Assembly: GCA_900555555.1 (NCBI GenBank)
Contig: USLK01000001.1
Location: 62,001-126,000, forward strand
From: an uncultured Collinsella sp.
GTDB taxonomy: Bacteria > Actinomycetota > Coriobacteriia > Coriobacteriales > Coriobacteriaceae
Direction of reading: 5' to 3'
DNA: 64,000 nucleotides
The position numbers and the translations under genes were made by a program. This document shows positions 6,637 to 16,003 of this stretch, one piece after another (the first letter of the stretch is position 1; each line of letters begins with the position of its first letter). The notes under the pieces were generated by a model, which did no database searches, was not told the DNA's origin, and saw only the letters and a program-made list of their open reading frames with translations.

Positions 6637-8688
6637 ATGCCCAAGCATCCGAACAACCATCAACAGCCCCGTCGCGGCAGCGAGGCGGCCACCAGGCAGC
6701 GCAAGGCCGGCGGCGCCGGGAGGAACGGCTCGGCCGCGCACCGGGCGCGCGGCACCGCGCCCGAGCGCCGCGCGCCCCAGCCCCTGGCGCCCAAGGTGGA
6801 CCCCAACCGCCCGGGACGCGAGCTCTTCCCGCCCGTGACACGCGCGGACATGAACGCCCGAGGCTGGGGGCAATGCGACTTCGTCTATGTCAACGGCGAT
6901 GCCTACGTGGACCATCCGTCCTTCGGAGCCGCCATCATCATCCGCACCCTCGAGGCGCACGGCTACCGCGTGGGCCTCATCTGCCAGCCCGACTGGAAGG
7001 ACCCCGCGAGCATCCAGATCCTGGGCGAGCCGCGGCTGGGCTTTCTGGTCTCGGCGGGCAACATGGACTCCATGGTCAACCACTACACCGTGACCAAGCA
7101 CCGGCGCCGCACCGATGCTTACACCCCCGGCGGCGAGGCCGGCCGGCGTCCCAACCACGCGGCGGTGGTCTATTCCAACCTCATCCGCAGCGTCTACAAG
7201 GACTCCCCCATCATCATGGGCGGCATCGAGGCGAGTCTGCGCCGCCTGGCCCACTACGACTACTGGTCGGACAAGCTCAAGCGCTCCATCCTTTTGGATG
7301 CGGGTGCCGATCTGGTGATCTACGGCATGGGCGAGCACCAGATCGTCGAGATCGCCGATGCGCTCGACGCGGGGCTGCCCGTGGACCAGATCACCTATGT
7401 AGACGGCACCGTCTACCGCGTGGCCGGGGAGGGCGCGCTCGACAACGTCTTCGATTACGAGCTGCTTCCCAGCTGGGACGACCTTTGCGCCGATCGGTTG
7501 AACTACGCGCGCAGCTTTAACACACAGCACCGGAACATGGACGCCATCACGGCCACGCGCCTGGTAGAGCCCTACCCCAACGGGGTCTATGTGGTGCAGA
7601 ACCCGCCCTCGGCGCCGCTCACGGAAGCCGAGATGGACGAGGTCTACGCCCTGCCCTACACGCGCACCTGGCACCCCGACTACGATGCCGCCGGCGGCGT
7701 GCCCGCCTTCGACGAGGTCCGGTTCTCCATCGCCAGCAACCGCGGCTGCTTCGGCGAGTGCTCCTTCTGCGCCCTGGCATTCCATCAGGGCCGCGTGCTG
7801 CAGACCCGCAGTCGCGAGAGCATCATCGAGGAGGCGAAGCTCCTCACACACGACCCGGCGTTCAAGGGCTACATCTCCGATGTGGGCGGCCCCACGGCGA
7901 ACTTCTTCTGCCGCGCCTGCAAGAAGCAGGAGACCAAGGGCGTGTGCAAGAACCGTCGCTGCCTGTTCCCCGGCGTCTGCAAAAACATGGACGTGGACGA
8001 GCACGGCTACACCGAGCTGCTGCGCGACCTGCGCGCGCTACCCGGCGTGAAGAAGGTCTTTGTGCGCAGCGGCATCCGCTTCGACTACACGATGGCCGAC
8101 CCGTCCGACGAGTTCCTGGAAGAGCTGGTGCGCCACCACGTGAGCGGCCAGCTGCGCCTGGCGCCCGAGCATGTGAGCGACGCGGTCCTATCCGTCATGG
8201 GCAAGCCCAGCCGTGCCGTGTACGACGCATTCTGCGAGCGCTTCGACCGCATGAACCAAAAATACGGCCTCAAGCAATATGTGGTACCGTACCTGATTTC
8301 CAGCCACCCCGGATCGACCATGAAGGAGGCCGTGGAGCTGGCCGAGGCCGTGCGCGACATGGGATACATGCCCGAGCAGGTGCAGGACTTCTACCCCACC
8401 CCGTCCACCATGAGCACCGCGATGTTCTACGCGGGCGTGGACCCGCGCACCATGAAACCCGTCTACGTGGCACGCGACCCGCACGAGAAGGCCATGCAGC
8501 GCGCGCTCATCCAGTACCGCAAGCCCGAGAACTACAAGCTCGTGAAGGAGGCGCTGGAGAAGGCGGGGCGGAGCGACCTGATCGGTTACGGACCCAAATG
8601 CCTCATTCGACCGGTGCCGCCCAAGCCCGAGGGAGCCGCGGGCAAACCGCGCACCAAGAGGCGCAACGGCAAGGGAGGAAAGCGATGA
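6637..8688 (+). CDS. YgiQ family radical SAM protein
   Basis: A 683-residue protein of the UPF0313/YgiQ family. It has an N-terminal basic, low-complexity lead of about 45 residues, then the conserved CDFVYVNGDAYVDHPSFG. A B12-binding-like domain is followed by the radical SAM core with CFGECSFC (CxxxCxxC, the [4Fe-4S]-binding cysteines) after the strand RFSIASNRG. A second Cys-rich patch, CRACKKQETKGVCKNRRC, probably holds another metal or cluster. The product and substrate of YgiQ are not established. It overlaps the next gene by ATGA, so the pair is co-translated. Confidence 0.92.
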   Translation: MPKHPNNHQQPRRGSEAATRQRKAGGAGRNGSAAHRARGTAPERRAPQPLAPKVDPNRPGRELFPPVTRADMNARGWGQCDFVYVNGDAYVDHPSFGAAIIIRTLEAHGYRVGLICQPDWKDPASIQILGEPRLGFLVSAGNMDSMVNHYTVTKHRRRTDAYTPGGEAGRRPNHAAVVYSNLIRSVYKDSPIIMGGIEASLRRLAHYDYWSDKLKRSILLDAGADLVIYGMGEHQIVEIADALDAGLPVDQITYVDGTVYRVAGEGALDNVFDYELLPSWDDLCADRLNYARSFNTQHRNMDAITATRLVEPYPNGVYVVQNPPSAPLTEAEMDEVYALPYTRTWHPDYDAAGGVPAFDEVRFSIASNRGCFGECSFCALAFHQGRVLQTRSRESIIEEAKLLTHDPAFKGYISDVGGPTANFFCRACKKQETKGVCKNRRCLFPGVCKNMDVDEHGYTELLRDLRALPGVKKVFVRSGIRFDYTMADPSDEFLEELVRHHVSGQLRLAPEHVSDAVLSVMGKPSRAVYDAFCERFDRMNQKYGLKQYVVPYLISSHPGSTMKEAVELAEAVRDMGYMPEQVQDFYPTPSTMSTAMFYAGVDPRTMKPVYVARDPHEKAMQRALIQYRKPENYKLVKEALEKAGRSDLIGYGPKCLIRPVPPKPEGAAGKPRTKRRNGKGGKR

Positions 8689-8921
8689 CGCAAGCAGACG
8701 ACGAGGCGCCGCGCCCCATGAACCGAGCCGAGCGCAGGGCGGCCGCGCGCGGGCGGAAGGGCACCTCGGCGGTTACGGGAGGGGCCGGCAAGCACGGAGC
8801 CCATGTGAACGGGCCGCGCGGTGCCGTGAACGCACGGCTCACGGGCAAAAGCGCTGCCGGCACCAATCCGCACGCCCGCAACCGCGCCGCCCAGGGGCGC
8901 GAGGGAGCGAACAGGCACTGA
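8685..8921 (+). CDS. Small basic protein encoded with YgiQ
   Basis: A 78-residue, very basic protein (MTQADDEAPRPMNRAERRAA...). It is rich in Arg, Lys, Gly and Ala and has no hydrophobic core or Cys, so it is probably disordered and may bind nucleic acid. Its ATG overlaps the ygiQ stop (ATGA), with AGGGAGGAAAGCG as SD inside the ygiQ end. That supports it as a real translated gene. I know no named family. The NRAERRAAARGRKG segment resembles tails seen on ribosome- or RNA-associated proteins in this clade. Confidence 0.7.
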   Translation: MTQADDEAPRPMNRAERRAAARGRKGTSAVTGGAGKHGAHVNGPRGAVNARLTGKSAAGTNPHARNRAAQGREGANRH

Positions 8922-8945
8922 ACGAACCGCTCGGCATTTCTTGTA

Positions 8946-9908
8946 TCAGTCGCACGTGGCGCGCACATTCGAGACGCCAAAGACCAGCAGCACGGCGGCC
9001 AGGCAGGTGAGCGGGATCGCCACGGGGCCCAACAGCATCGGTCCGAGCGCATCCATGGCGAACGATGAGATGTTGACCACGAAGTGCGCCAGGATGCTCC
9101 ACCCGATGCCCCCGCAGCGCCACGCGATCCACCCGAACACCAAGCCGATCAAGAAGGCGTAGACACCCTGAACGATATTGCCGTGCAGGCAAGCGAACCC
9201 AAGTGCCTGGAGCGTGTTGGCGATCCAGAATATCCGGGCGTCAACAGGCGCCGTCCCCTGACGACTGGCAGCGCACGACTGCAACAGGTAATCGAATATC
9301 AACCCGCGGCAAGCGGTCTCTTCCACCAGCGGCGCGAGCAGGGAGACGGTCACGAGCGATAGCAACGTGAAACCATTGGGCACAAGGGCCTCCATCGCCT
9401 CGGTATACTCCTGCGAGAGCGAGGGAAACAGGGGCAATACAGCGTTCAACGCCATCGAAACAAGCATCTGCAAAGCAAGGCCGACGCACACGATGCCGGC
9501 AACGCGACGCAGCCGCACGCTGCCGTCCACGGGACGCGCACGCAAAAGGACCCGCCCGTTCGAACGGCGGCGACGCCACCACGGCAGCATCACGGCGAGG
9601 GCGAGGAGCTGACCCGCAAGGATGATGACGGGAGACGTGTCAGTCAGCATCTGCTCGGCCTGAACATCGGAAATACCCTGGGACACCTGGGCGGCATGTA
9701 CGAATACCGACTGGAGCAGCGCACCGATAAACGCGCCGGCGGCCATGAGGATCTGAACGGCGGCGAACGCCCACAGTGCCATCAGGGCAAGTTTGATCGA
9801 GGACGGCCGTGGTTGGACGGGAGTGCCCGCGCTCGACGGGATCGCCGCATCACCCGATACATGGTCGCCATGATCGGTGGGGACAGGCGGGAACTCAGAT
9901 GGGCACAT
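8946..9908 (-). CDS. CPBP family intramembrane glutamic endopeptidase
   Basis: A 320-residue multi-pass membrane protein of the Abi/CAAX protease (CPBP) family. After an approximately 45-residue hydrophilic N-terminus there are about eight membrane segments. The three active-site motifs are present: EETACRG (EExxxR), FACLHGN (FxxxH) and HFVVN (HxxxN/D). Family roles range from prenyl-protein processing to bacteriocin self-immunity; none is indicated by neighbours here. ATG at 9908 has AGAGGAGGCGCC directly upstream, better than the longer open frame to 10055. Confidence 0.9.
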   Translation of the reverse strand: MCPSEFPPVPTDHGDHVSGDAAIPSSAGTPVQPRPSSIKLALMALWAFAAVQILMAAGAFIGALLQSVFVHAAQVSQGISDVQAEQMLTDTSPVIILAGQLLALAVMLPWWRRRRSNGRVLLRARPVDGSVRLRRVAGIVCVGLALQMLVSMALNAVLPLFPSLSQEYTEAMEALVPNGFTLLSLVTVSLLAPLVEETACRGLIFDYLLQSCAASRQGTAPVDARIFWIANTLQALGFACLHGNIVQGVYAFLIGLVFGWIAWRCGGIGWSILAHFVVNISSFAMDALGPMLLGPVAIPLTCLAAVLLVFGVSNVRATCD

Positions 9909-9963
9909 GGCGCCTCCTCTCGTAAGGCCTCCGGAGCAGCCGGGGCCGGCCGGAAAGCGATAA

Positions 9964-10026
9964 GCCCCTTCCACGGAAACTATGCAGCGATTATGACATC
10001 GCTCCATGCCGTACCGGGGAAGGGGC
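9964..10026 (-). other. Nested hairpin in the CPBP upstream region
   Basis: A 9-bp perfect stem (GCCCCTTCC / GGAAGGGGC) encloses a second 6-bp stem (AGCGAT / ATCGCT). It lies between the helicase stop and the CPBP start, both on the minus strand. It lacks a T tract, so it is either a leader structure of the protease gene or an mRNA-end structure for the helicase. No known riboswitch class is recognised. Confidence 0.4.
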
Positions 10027-10088
10027 AGTTCTGTTCGCTCAACGGTAATAATCAACCCTCAAGCGGAGTATGTTAAAGCAGGCAGACG

Positions 10089-11924
10089 CTATTTGCGCTT
10101 GCCGCCGCGGTCGCCGGGACGACGGGTCTTGCCCTGCCCGCCACGGTTCTCGTAATTGCTGCTGACGCGACCGGATCGATCGGCACCGCCGTACTGGCCG
10201 CGCCCGCCGCGGCGGCTGCGCGCAGAGGGCTCATCGTAGTTGCGCCAGGCCTCTCGGCTATCGTTGCGGCGCTGGCCGGAACGGCTGCCGTTGCCGCCGC
10301 GGCCGGTGCCGCCACGGTTGCCGTTACGGCGGCCATCGCGGTCGTCACGGCGCTGGCCACCGCGCTCGCCGCGGCCGCCTCGCTCATCGGCGTCGCCGAA
10401 CTGCTGGCGCCGACGCTCGGCACGATTGGGCTTCTTGGCGCCGTCGGCGCGCTTTCCCTCACGGTTCGAGTTGCCGCGACCGCCGCGCTCGGAGCGAACC
10501 TCGGCCGCGCTCATCAGCTCGCCGCCCTCGTCCGCCGAGGGGACGCGGGTCTTGCCGGAGCGCTTGCGGCGCGCGGGCTTGTCGGAAGCCTGCTCTACAC
10601 CGCGGCGCTCGCCATCGCGACGGCCGCGCTGCTCGGCACGCCTGGCGCGGGCGCGGCGGCGCTTCTTCTCCTTCTTGCCCGCCGGGGCCTTGGCCGGGAC
10701 GCGCTCGGGATCGACCTCGGGACGGTCCTCGCCGCAGTCGAGCCCGTCCTCGTCAAAACGGTCGGCGGTCTTGCCCAGCAGCGCCTCGATGTCGTAGAAC
10801 TCGGCCACATCGTCCTTCGTGACGAACGTGACCGACCACCCCTCCTCGCCGGCGCGGCCCGTGCGGCCGATACGATGGATGTAGTCGACCGGCTCCTCCG
10901 GCACATCGAAGTTGATGACGTAGCGCACGTCGGTGATGTCGATGCCGCGGGCGAGTACATCGGTGGCCACCAGCACATCGCACTTGCCGGAACGGAACGC
11001 CTGCAGGGCGCGCTGGCGCTGAGCCTGGGTGCGATCGCCATGGATGGCGGCGCAGGTGATGCCGGCGCGGGCCAGTCGGCGGCAGGCGGTATCGGCACGG
11101 TGCTTGGTGCGGGTGAACACGATGACGCGCTCGGCCCCCTCACGCTTGAGCACGTCGATCAGCGTGCCGTTCTTGGCCTCGAGCGAGACGGGCAGCACGT
11201 ACTGGGCGACGGTATCGGCGGTAGAGGTGACGGGGGCGATCTCGACGCGCGCGGGATCGCGGACAAGATCGGTGATCTGGCCCACGGCCTTCTCGTCGAG
11301 GGTGGCCGAGAACAGGAGCGTCTGGCGGTCATCGCGCGTGTAGCTCACGATCTTGCGGACGGCCGGCAGGAAACCCATGTCGAGCATGCGGTCGGCCTCA
11401 TCGAGCACGAGCACCTCGACCTGGTCGAGGTTGCAGGCACCTTGGTCGATGAGGTCCTGCAGGCGGCCGGGCGTGGCGATGAGGACGTCGCAGCCGCGGC
11501 GCAGCGCGTCCTTCTGCGGGTTGTAGCTCAGGCCGCCCACCACCGTAACGCTGTAGTGGCCCGTGCGCTTGGAAATGGCGCGGCAGACCTTCTCGATCTG
11601 CTGGGCGAGCTCGCGCGTGGGGGTGACCACGAGCATGAGCGGGCCGCCGGCAGCCTCGCGGCCGCGACCGCGGGTGCGCTTGACGTGGCCGAGCTTATCC
11701 ATGGTGGGCAGCAGGAAGGCCGCGGTCTTGCCGGTGCCGGTCTGCGCGGCGGCGAGGACGTCCCGGCCCGCCAGGGCCTCGGGAATAGACTCAGCCTGGA
11801 CGGGGGTGGGGTTGGTGTAACCCATATCTTCAACGGCCGCGAGCACGGCCTTTGACAGGCCAAGATCGGCAAACGTGGTAACGGGAGCCTCGGATTCCCG
11901 GCGATTCTGTTCGTTTTGAGACAT
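10089..11924 (-). CDS. DEAD-box RNA helicase with RGG-rich tail
   Basis: An ATP-dependent RNA helicase. Core motifs appear in order: Q-motif NPTPVQAESIP, motif I AAQTGTGKT, Ia PTRELA, II DEAD in VLVLDEADRML, III SAT, V ARGIDI and VI HRIGRTGRAG. After about residue 400 comes a tail of roughly 200 residues, first Lys/Arg/Glu-rich, then Arg-Gly/Asn-rich (RGGRGERGG-type repeats), typical of RNA-chaperone helicases such as CsdA/CshA. Likely roles are ribosome assembly and mRNA decay. Starts at 11939 or 11975 are possible; none has a clear SD, so the message may be leaderless. I chose MSQNEQN. Confidence 0.93.
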   Translation of the reverse strand: MSQNEQNRRESEAPVTTFADLGLSKAVLAAVEDMGYTNPTPVQAESIPEALAGRDVLAAAQTGTGKTAAFLLPTMDKLGHVKRTRGRGREAAGGPLMLVVTPTRELAQQIEKVCRAISKRTGHYSVTVVGGLSYNPQKDALRRGCDVLIATPGRLQDLIDQGACNLDQVEVLVLDEADRMLDMGFLPAVRKIVSYTRDDRQTLLFSATLDEKAVGQITDLVRDPARVEIAPVTSTADTVAQYVLPVSLEAKNGTLIDVLKREGAERVIVFTRTKHRADTACRRLARAGITCAAIHGDRTQAQRQRALQAFRSGKCDVLVATDVLARGIDITDVRYVINFDVPEEPVDYIHRIGRTGRAGEEGWSVTFVTKDDVAEFYDIEALLGKTADRFDEDGLDCGEDRPEVDPERVPAKAPAGKKEKKRRRARARRAEQRGRRDGERRGVEQASDKPARRKRSGKTRVPSADEGGELMSAAEVRSERGGRGNSNREGKRADGAKKPNRAERRRQQFGDADERGGRGERGGQRRDDRDGRRNGNRGGTGRGGNGSRSGQRRNDSREAWRNYDEPSARSRRGGRGQYGGADRSGRVSSNYENRGGQGKTRRPGDRGGKRK

Positions 11925-12196
11925 TGAGATGAGTTCCATTCTGGCGGAGCACAACGAACCGGCATGCTCGGGCATGCTGGACGATCCGATCCGCGCATAT
12001 AAGAGGATACATGGGTGCGCGGCCGGTCCGCGCGGTGGATCGCGTGCACCCCGGCGATCGCTCGGCGCCGCAGAGGGCGGCTACGGAAAAAAGCGACATG
12101 ATGAGCACGCGTGGAGCAGTTCCACCACAGGCAAGTATACGGATGGGTTATGTGCAATCGGGGTGCAGTCCGACATGAGCACGTAAATCCCACGTC

Positions 12197-12224
12197 TTGA
12201 TACCCCCCTGGGGTGTAGTATCTA
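12197..12224 (+). promoter_or_regulatory. copA promoter with CsoR-type operator
   Basis: A likely -35 box TTGATA (12197-12202) and -10 TATCTA (12219-12224) are 16 bp apart. They enclose the GC palindrome ATACCCCCCTGGGGTGTA. This matches the TACCC-N-GGGTA style operators bound by CsoR repressors. Copper-free CsoR would block RNA polymerase here, and Cu(I) would release it. csoR is the last gene of the operon, giving autoregulation. Confidence 0.75.
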
Positions 12225-12253
12225 CGGCAATATCACCGTTTGCGGAGGAACTC

Positions 12254-14494
12254 ATGCAGCATATCATCTTGCGGGTGGAGGACATGACCTGCAGCGCATG
12301 CCAATCGCACGTCGAGCGCGCGGCGCGCTCGGTCGACGGGGTCGCCGATGCGACCGTGAATCTCCTCTCGGCCACCTTGTCCATCGGCCTCTCTCCGGGA
12401 TCCGACGGCGCTGATGTCGTGTCAGCTGTCATCGGAGCGGTCAAGCATGCCGGATACCGCGCCGCTCAGCTCGAGCACCCTGAACGGGGAGAGGCAGAGG
12501 CGCCCTCCCCCACCAGCGGTGCGCGCGAGGACGCGGCCAGGCTTCGCACCCGGCTCGTCTGGTCGATCGCGCTATGGATACCTCTTATGGCCTTGGGTAT
12601 GGGAACCATGCACGGCGCCACGACCCTCTCCGTTCTCGGTCAGATCCTCTTGCTTGCACCCATCGTGGCGCTCAACCGTTCATACTTCACGCGTGGCCTA
12701 CGCGGCCTGTTCCGCGGCGCCCCGACTATGGATACCCTGGTGGCCATAGGGTCGGCGGCGAGCATCGCCTGGTCGGCCGTAAGCGCCCTGCGCTCGACCA
12801 TGGACCCCTCCGCCTCCCCTACACTTTATTTTGAAAGCGCGGGGACGATCCTCACACTGGTCACCGTAGGGAAGTACCTCGAGTCGCGCAGCAAGGTGCA
12901 GACGGGCAGCGCACTCGAGCGTCTTCTCGATCTCGCGCCCGCCACGGCATCGGTCGTCACGGACGGCGGCGAGGAGACGAGACCGGTACGGGACGTCTGC
13001 ATCGGGGACGTCCTGCGCGTGCGTCCCGGCGAAGCGATCCCCGTCGACGGCACGGTGCGCGACGGCTGCTCCTCGGTGGACCAAAGCGCGCTCACCGGGG
13101 AGCCTATGCCCGTCGAGGTGCACCGGGGCGACGAGGTTCACGCCGGCTGCGTCAACACCACCGGCACCTTCACCATGGCCGCCACGCACGTGGGAGGCCA
13201 GACCGCCTTGGCGCAGATCGTGCGCATGGTGGAGGATGCGAACACGACCAAGGCCCCCATCGCACGCATCGCGGACCGCGTATCGGCGCGGTTCGTCCCC
13301 GCAGTCCTGGTCATCGCCGCATGCACGTTCATCGGCTGGATGATCGCGAGCCATGGAGACGTCGATCGCGCGCTCACCAGCGCGGTCGCCGTGCTCGTCA
13401 TCAGCTGCCCGTGCGCCATGGGCCTCGCCACGCCGGTCGCGATCATGGTGGCCACCGGTCGCGGAGCCGAGATGGGCATGCTGTTCAAACGGGCCGAGAC
13501 GCTCGAGGCGCTCGGCTCGACCAAAAAGGTCGTATTCGACAAAACCGGAACGCTCACCCGCGGCGCACCCGAAGTCGTCTCCATCGACCCCGTTCGGCGT
13601 GGGGAAACGCCCCTCATGAGCGAGCGGGCGCTGCTCAAACTGGCCCTGTCGCTCGAGGCTCCCAGCGAGCATCCGCTTGCCCGCGCCGTCATCGAACGCG
13701 CGCGGCGCGAGGGTTTCGCGCCGCGACCCGTCGACGACTTCAAGGCCGTGCCCGGCCGGGGCGTCATGGCGCGTCAGGGAGCGCAGGCGATCGCCGCGGG
13801 CAGCGCGCGGTTCATGCGGGAGCTCGGCGTGGAGATGGAGGGCATGGATACAGAGGGATCGGAAGGGAACCAAAGCCGGACCGTGCTGTATCTGGCCCGC
13901 AGCGGAAAACTCGTGGGCGCCATCACCGTGGCCGACCGACTGCGATCGACCAGCGCTCGCGCCGTCGGGCAGCTGGAGCGGCTCGGTATCGACGCGGCGA
14001 TGCTCACCGGCGATACGCGCGCCGCGGCCGCGCCCATCGCGAAAGCCTGCGGCTTAAAAACCGTCATATCCGATGTGCTGCCGGCGGGCAAGGAGAGTGC
14101 CGTGAGGCGGCTGCTCTCATCGGGCGACACCGTGACCATGGTGGGAGACGGCATCAACGATGCGCCCGCCCTGGCGCGGGCGACGGTGGGTATCGCCATG
14201 GGGACGGGAACCGACATCGCGCGAGAGGGCGCGGACCTGGTCCTCATGCACGCCGACCCCCTCGATGTGCCGCGCGCGGTGGAACTTTCACGCGCAACCG
14301 TGCGTATCATCCGGCAGAACCTCTTCTGGGCGCTCGGATATAACGCCGTGGGCATCCCCCTCGCCGCGGGTCTGTTCTATCCTGTGCTTGGCTGGCAGCT
14401 CTCCCCCATGTTCGGCGCGGCGGCCATGAGCTTTTCCAGTATCTTCGTCTGCCTCAACGCACTTCGACTCCGCCGTTTTACCCCTTCCTGCTAG
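12254..14494 (+). CDS. copA: Copper-exporting P1B-type ATPase CopA
   Basis: A 746-residue Cu(I) efflux pump. It has an N-terminal heavy-metal-associated domain with [11 protein letters not shown] (CxxC), then eight expected membrane segments. The actuator domain contains [10 protein letters not shown], and the membrane metal site is CPC in [12 protein letters not shown]. The phosphorylation motif is [11 protein letters not shown], the nucleotide domain has an HP motif in SEHPLARA, and the hinge is [11 protein letters not shown]. The start is ATG at 12254 after GGAGGAACTC; the frame is open upstream but that reading crosses the operator. It is followed closely by copZ and csoR and probably transcribed with them from the CsoR-controlled promoter. 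Confidence 0.97.
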   Translation: MQHIILRVEDMTCSACQSHVERAARSVDGVADATVNLLSATLSIGLSPGSDGADVVSAVIGAVKHAGYRAAQLEHPERGEAEAPSPTSGAREDAARLRTRLVWSIALWIPLMALGMGTMHGATTLSVLGQILLLAPIVALNRSYFTRGLRGLFRGAPTMDTLVAIGSAASIAWSAVSALRSTMDPSASPTLYFESAGTILTLVTVGKYLESRSKVQTGSALERLLDLAPATASVVTDGGEETRPVRDVCIGDVLRVRPGEAIPVDGTVRDGCSSVDQSALTGEPMPVEVHRGDEVHAGCVNTTGTFTMAATHVGGQTALAQIVRMVEDANTTKAPIARIADRVSARFVPAVLVIAACTFIGWMIASHGDVDRALTSAVAVLVISCPCAMGLATPVAIMVATGRGAEMGMLFKRAETLEALGSTKKVVFDKTGTLTRGAPEVVSIDPVRRGETPLMSERALLKLALSLEAPSEHPLARAVIERARREGFAPRPVDDFKAVPGRGVMARQGAQAIAAGSARFMRELGVEMEGMDTEGSEGNQSRTVLYLARSGKLVGAITVADRLRSTSARAVGQLERLGIDAAMLTGDTRAAAAPIAKACGLKTVISDVLPAGKESAVRRLLSSGDTVTMVGDGINDAPALARATVGIAMGTGTDIAREGADLVLMHADPLDVPRAVELSRATVRIIRQNLFWALGYNAVGIPLAAGLFYPVLGWQLSPMFGAAAMSFSSIFVCLNALRLRRFTPSC

Positions 14495-14506
14495 ATTGGA
14501 GCAACC

Positions 14507-14728
14507 ATGACCTATCTCATCACCACAACCGGCCTCATGTGCGCACACTGCGACGCCGCCGCGGAAGCCGCCCTCTTGCGGGTGGACGGCGTCTTGGACG
14601 CCGATGCGAACCACGAGACCCAGACCGTGGAGGTCACCTGCGACGGACCGGTGGACCCGCAGGAGCTGGCCCATGCCATCGAGGGCGCCGATGAGCGCTT
14701 TGCCGTCGTTTCCGTTTGCGAGGAGTAA
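14507..14728 (+). CDS. copZ: Copper chaperone CopZ (HMA domain)
   Basis: A 73-residue single heavy-metal-associated domain with the Cu(I) motif GLMCAHC and the following Val-rich fold (VDGVLDADAN...VEVTC). CopZ-type chaperones hand cytosolic Cu(I) to CopA and to CsoR. It starts 12 nt after the copA stop and 4 nt before csoR, fully consistent with a copper operon. Confidence 0.92.
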   Translation: MTYLITTTGLMCAHCDAAAEAALLRVDGVLDADANHETQTVEVTCDGPVDPQELAHAIEGADERFAVVSVCEE

Positions 14729-14732
14729 CGCA

Positions 14733-15005
14733 ATGAAGGCCGATCGCACAAAGACCCTGAGGCTGCTCAAGACCGCCCGGGGGCAGCTCGATGGCATCAT
14801 CAAGATGGTCGAGGACGACCGCTACTGCATCGACATCTCGAACCAGCTGATGGCCACGCAATCGCTGATCGGGCGCATCAACACCGATGTACTGACGGCG
14901 CATATCGAAGGATGCGTGCGCCAGGCGCTCGCAAGCGGGACCGAGCGGGAGAAGAGCGACAAACTGGCCGAGATCGAATCGATACTCGCCAAGCTCACGC
15001 GTTAG
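14733..15005 (+). CDS. csoR: Copper-sensing repressor CsoR
   Basis: A 90-residue all-helical metal-sensing repressor (CsoR/RcnR/FrmR family). It contains the Cu(I) ligand set: Cys in DDRYCIDISNQL, and His and Cys four residues apart in THIEGC-like AHIEGCV (C-H-C pattern). RcnR and FrmR members use different first residues, so copper is the likely ligand. The SD AGGAG lies inside the copZ end. It probably represses its own operon through the palindrome at 12199-12218. Confidence 0.95.
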   Translation: MKADRTKTLRLLKTARGQLDGIIKMVEDDRYCIDISNQLMATQSLIGRINTDVLTAHIEGCVRQALASGTEREKSDKLAEIESILAKLTR

Positions 15006-15113
15006 ACGTCATAGGTTTGCCATGGAAATCGTCCGGGCAGGCATATGCCATACCGCAAAACAGGTAGGGTATGTGTCGCAGCGATTGTTGCAGACCACGT
15101 TAGGATGTTCGAA

Positions 15114-15593
15114 ATGCAGAACTTCATGAAAGACCGCTACGGCGTAGACGAGCTCACCACCATCATGGGATTCGGCGGCATGGTCCTCGCGCTCATCGGA
15201 GCGCTCGCCCACTGGACACCGTTGTCCTGGATCGCGCTGGCCATCGTCGTCATCGCCCTGCTACGGGCCCTATCCAAAAACATCGATGCCCGCAGCCGTG
15301 AGAACCACGGGTTCGTGACCGCCGCGGCCAAGGCGCCGGGCCTGGGCGCCATCGTGGCCAAGCTGAGCGAGAGCTTCAGCGCCACCGGGGCCGCCCGCTC
15401 GAATGGCCCCTCTGTGTCGTCCGAGGACGCGGAGCGCGCCAAGCGCCTGGCGAAGCGCATGTGGAAGGAGCGCAAGACGACCGCGTTCCTCAAATGCCCC
15501 GCATGCGGACAGGTCCTCGCCGTCCCGAAGGGCAAGGGTAAGATACGCGTCCGCTGCCCCAAGTGCGGCTGCCAGATGGAGACGCGTTCCTAG
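15114..15593 (+). CDS. Membrane protein with C-terminal zinc ribbon
   Basis: A 159-residue protein. A short N-terminus (MQNFMKDRYGVDEL) is followed by two hydrophobic helices, about residues 16-35 and 38-55. A linker comes next, and then a zinc-ribbon pair CPACG...CPKCG at the C-terminus. It is probably membrane-anchored with the zinc finger in the cytoplasm. No named family is recognised; function is unknown. AGGA lies 8 nt before the ATG at 15114, which also leaves the conserved-looking N-terminus intact. Longer starts at 15105 or 15045 are possible. Confidence 0.75.
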   Translation: MQNFMKDRYGVDELTTIMGFGGMVLALIGALAHWTPLSWIALAIVVIALLRALSKNIDARSRENHGFVTAAAKAPGLGAIVAKLSESFSATGAARSNGPSVSSEDAERAKRLAKRMWKERKTTAFLKCPACGQVLAVPKGKGKIRVRCPKCGCQMETRS

Positions 15594-15619
15594 CGCGCTT
15601 CCCGTCCACATACTCATGC

Positions 15620-15648
15620 ATGGCATCGGTTTTCCGGTGCCATTTTTA
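15620..15648 (+). terminator. Terminator after the zinc-ribbon membrane protein
   Basis: An 8-10 bp stem (ATGGCATCGG / CCGGTGCCAT) with a TTTT loop is followed by TTTTTATA on the plus strand. Confidence 0.85.
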
Positions 15649-15658
15649 TAAGTACAGC

Positions 15659-15688
15659 AAAAGGGGACGCGCCGCACGGCACGCCCCC
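15659..15688 (-). terminator. Terminator after rubredoxin
   Basis: On the minus strand, GGGGGCGTGCCG / CGGCGCGTCCCC forms a stem followed by TTTTGCTG. It sits 26 bp past the rubredoxin stop. Confidence 0.75.
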
Positions 15689-15713
15689 TCCATAGACACG
15701 ATTTTAGTACGTC

Positions 15714-15851
15714 TTACTCCTCGACGAGCTCGAACTCGTCCGGACCCACGCCGCACACCGGGCAAACGTAATCCTCGGGGAGCTCAGGGGTATCCACCTC
15801 TACCTCGTAGCCGCAAACGACGCACACGAACTTATAGGTCTTCTCTGCCAT
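15714..15851 (-). CDS. Rubredoxin-like protein
   Basis: A 45-residue small iron protein, [20 protein letters not shown]... It has two CxxC knuckles (CVVCGY and CPVCGVG) in the positions that bind one Fe in rubredoxins. The region between them ([11 protein letters not shown]) is close to the classic PxDWxCP loop, but Trp is replaced by Tyr, and the protein is slightly shorter than the usual 52 residues. It probably carries electrons for oxygen or peroxide detoxification in an anaerobe. The SD is AAAGGACAGC. It has its own terminator. Confidence 0.85.
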   Translation of the reverse strand: MAEKTYKFVCVVCGYEVEVDTPELPEDYVCPVCGVGPDEFELVEE

Positions 15852-16003
15852 GATGCTGTCCTTTCACAGGATGGGTCAATGTAAAAAGGAGTATTACCAT
15901 TCCGAGCCATTTCATTCACCCGTTGTGGACCTCCGCTGCGATTCATATGTTATCAGGTTTATGTCCTATTAACAACAGGAATCTTGGCTATATTTGGCGC
16001 CCC

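Noticed and set aside
6526..8004. Minus-strand frame of 492 codons opposite ygiQ
   Set aside because: Low-complexity Ala/Val/Gly-type antisense of a well-supported gene.
15852..16003. tmRNA (ssrA) beside smpB
   Set aside because: The gap is only about 150 bp, too short, and has no tRNA-Ala-like ends or tag ORF.
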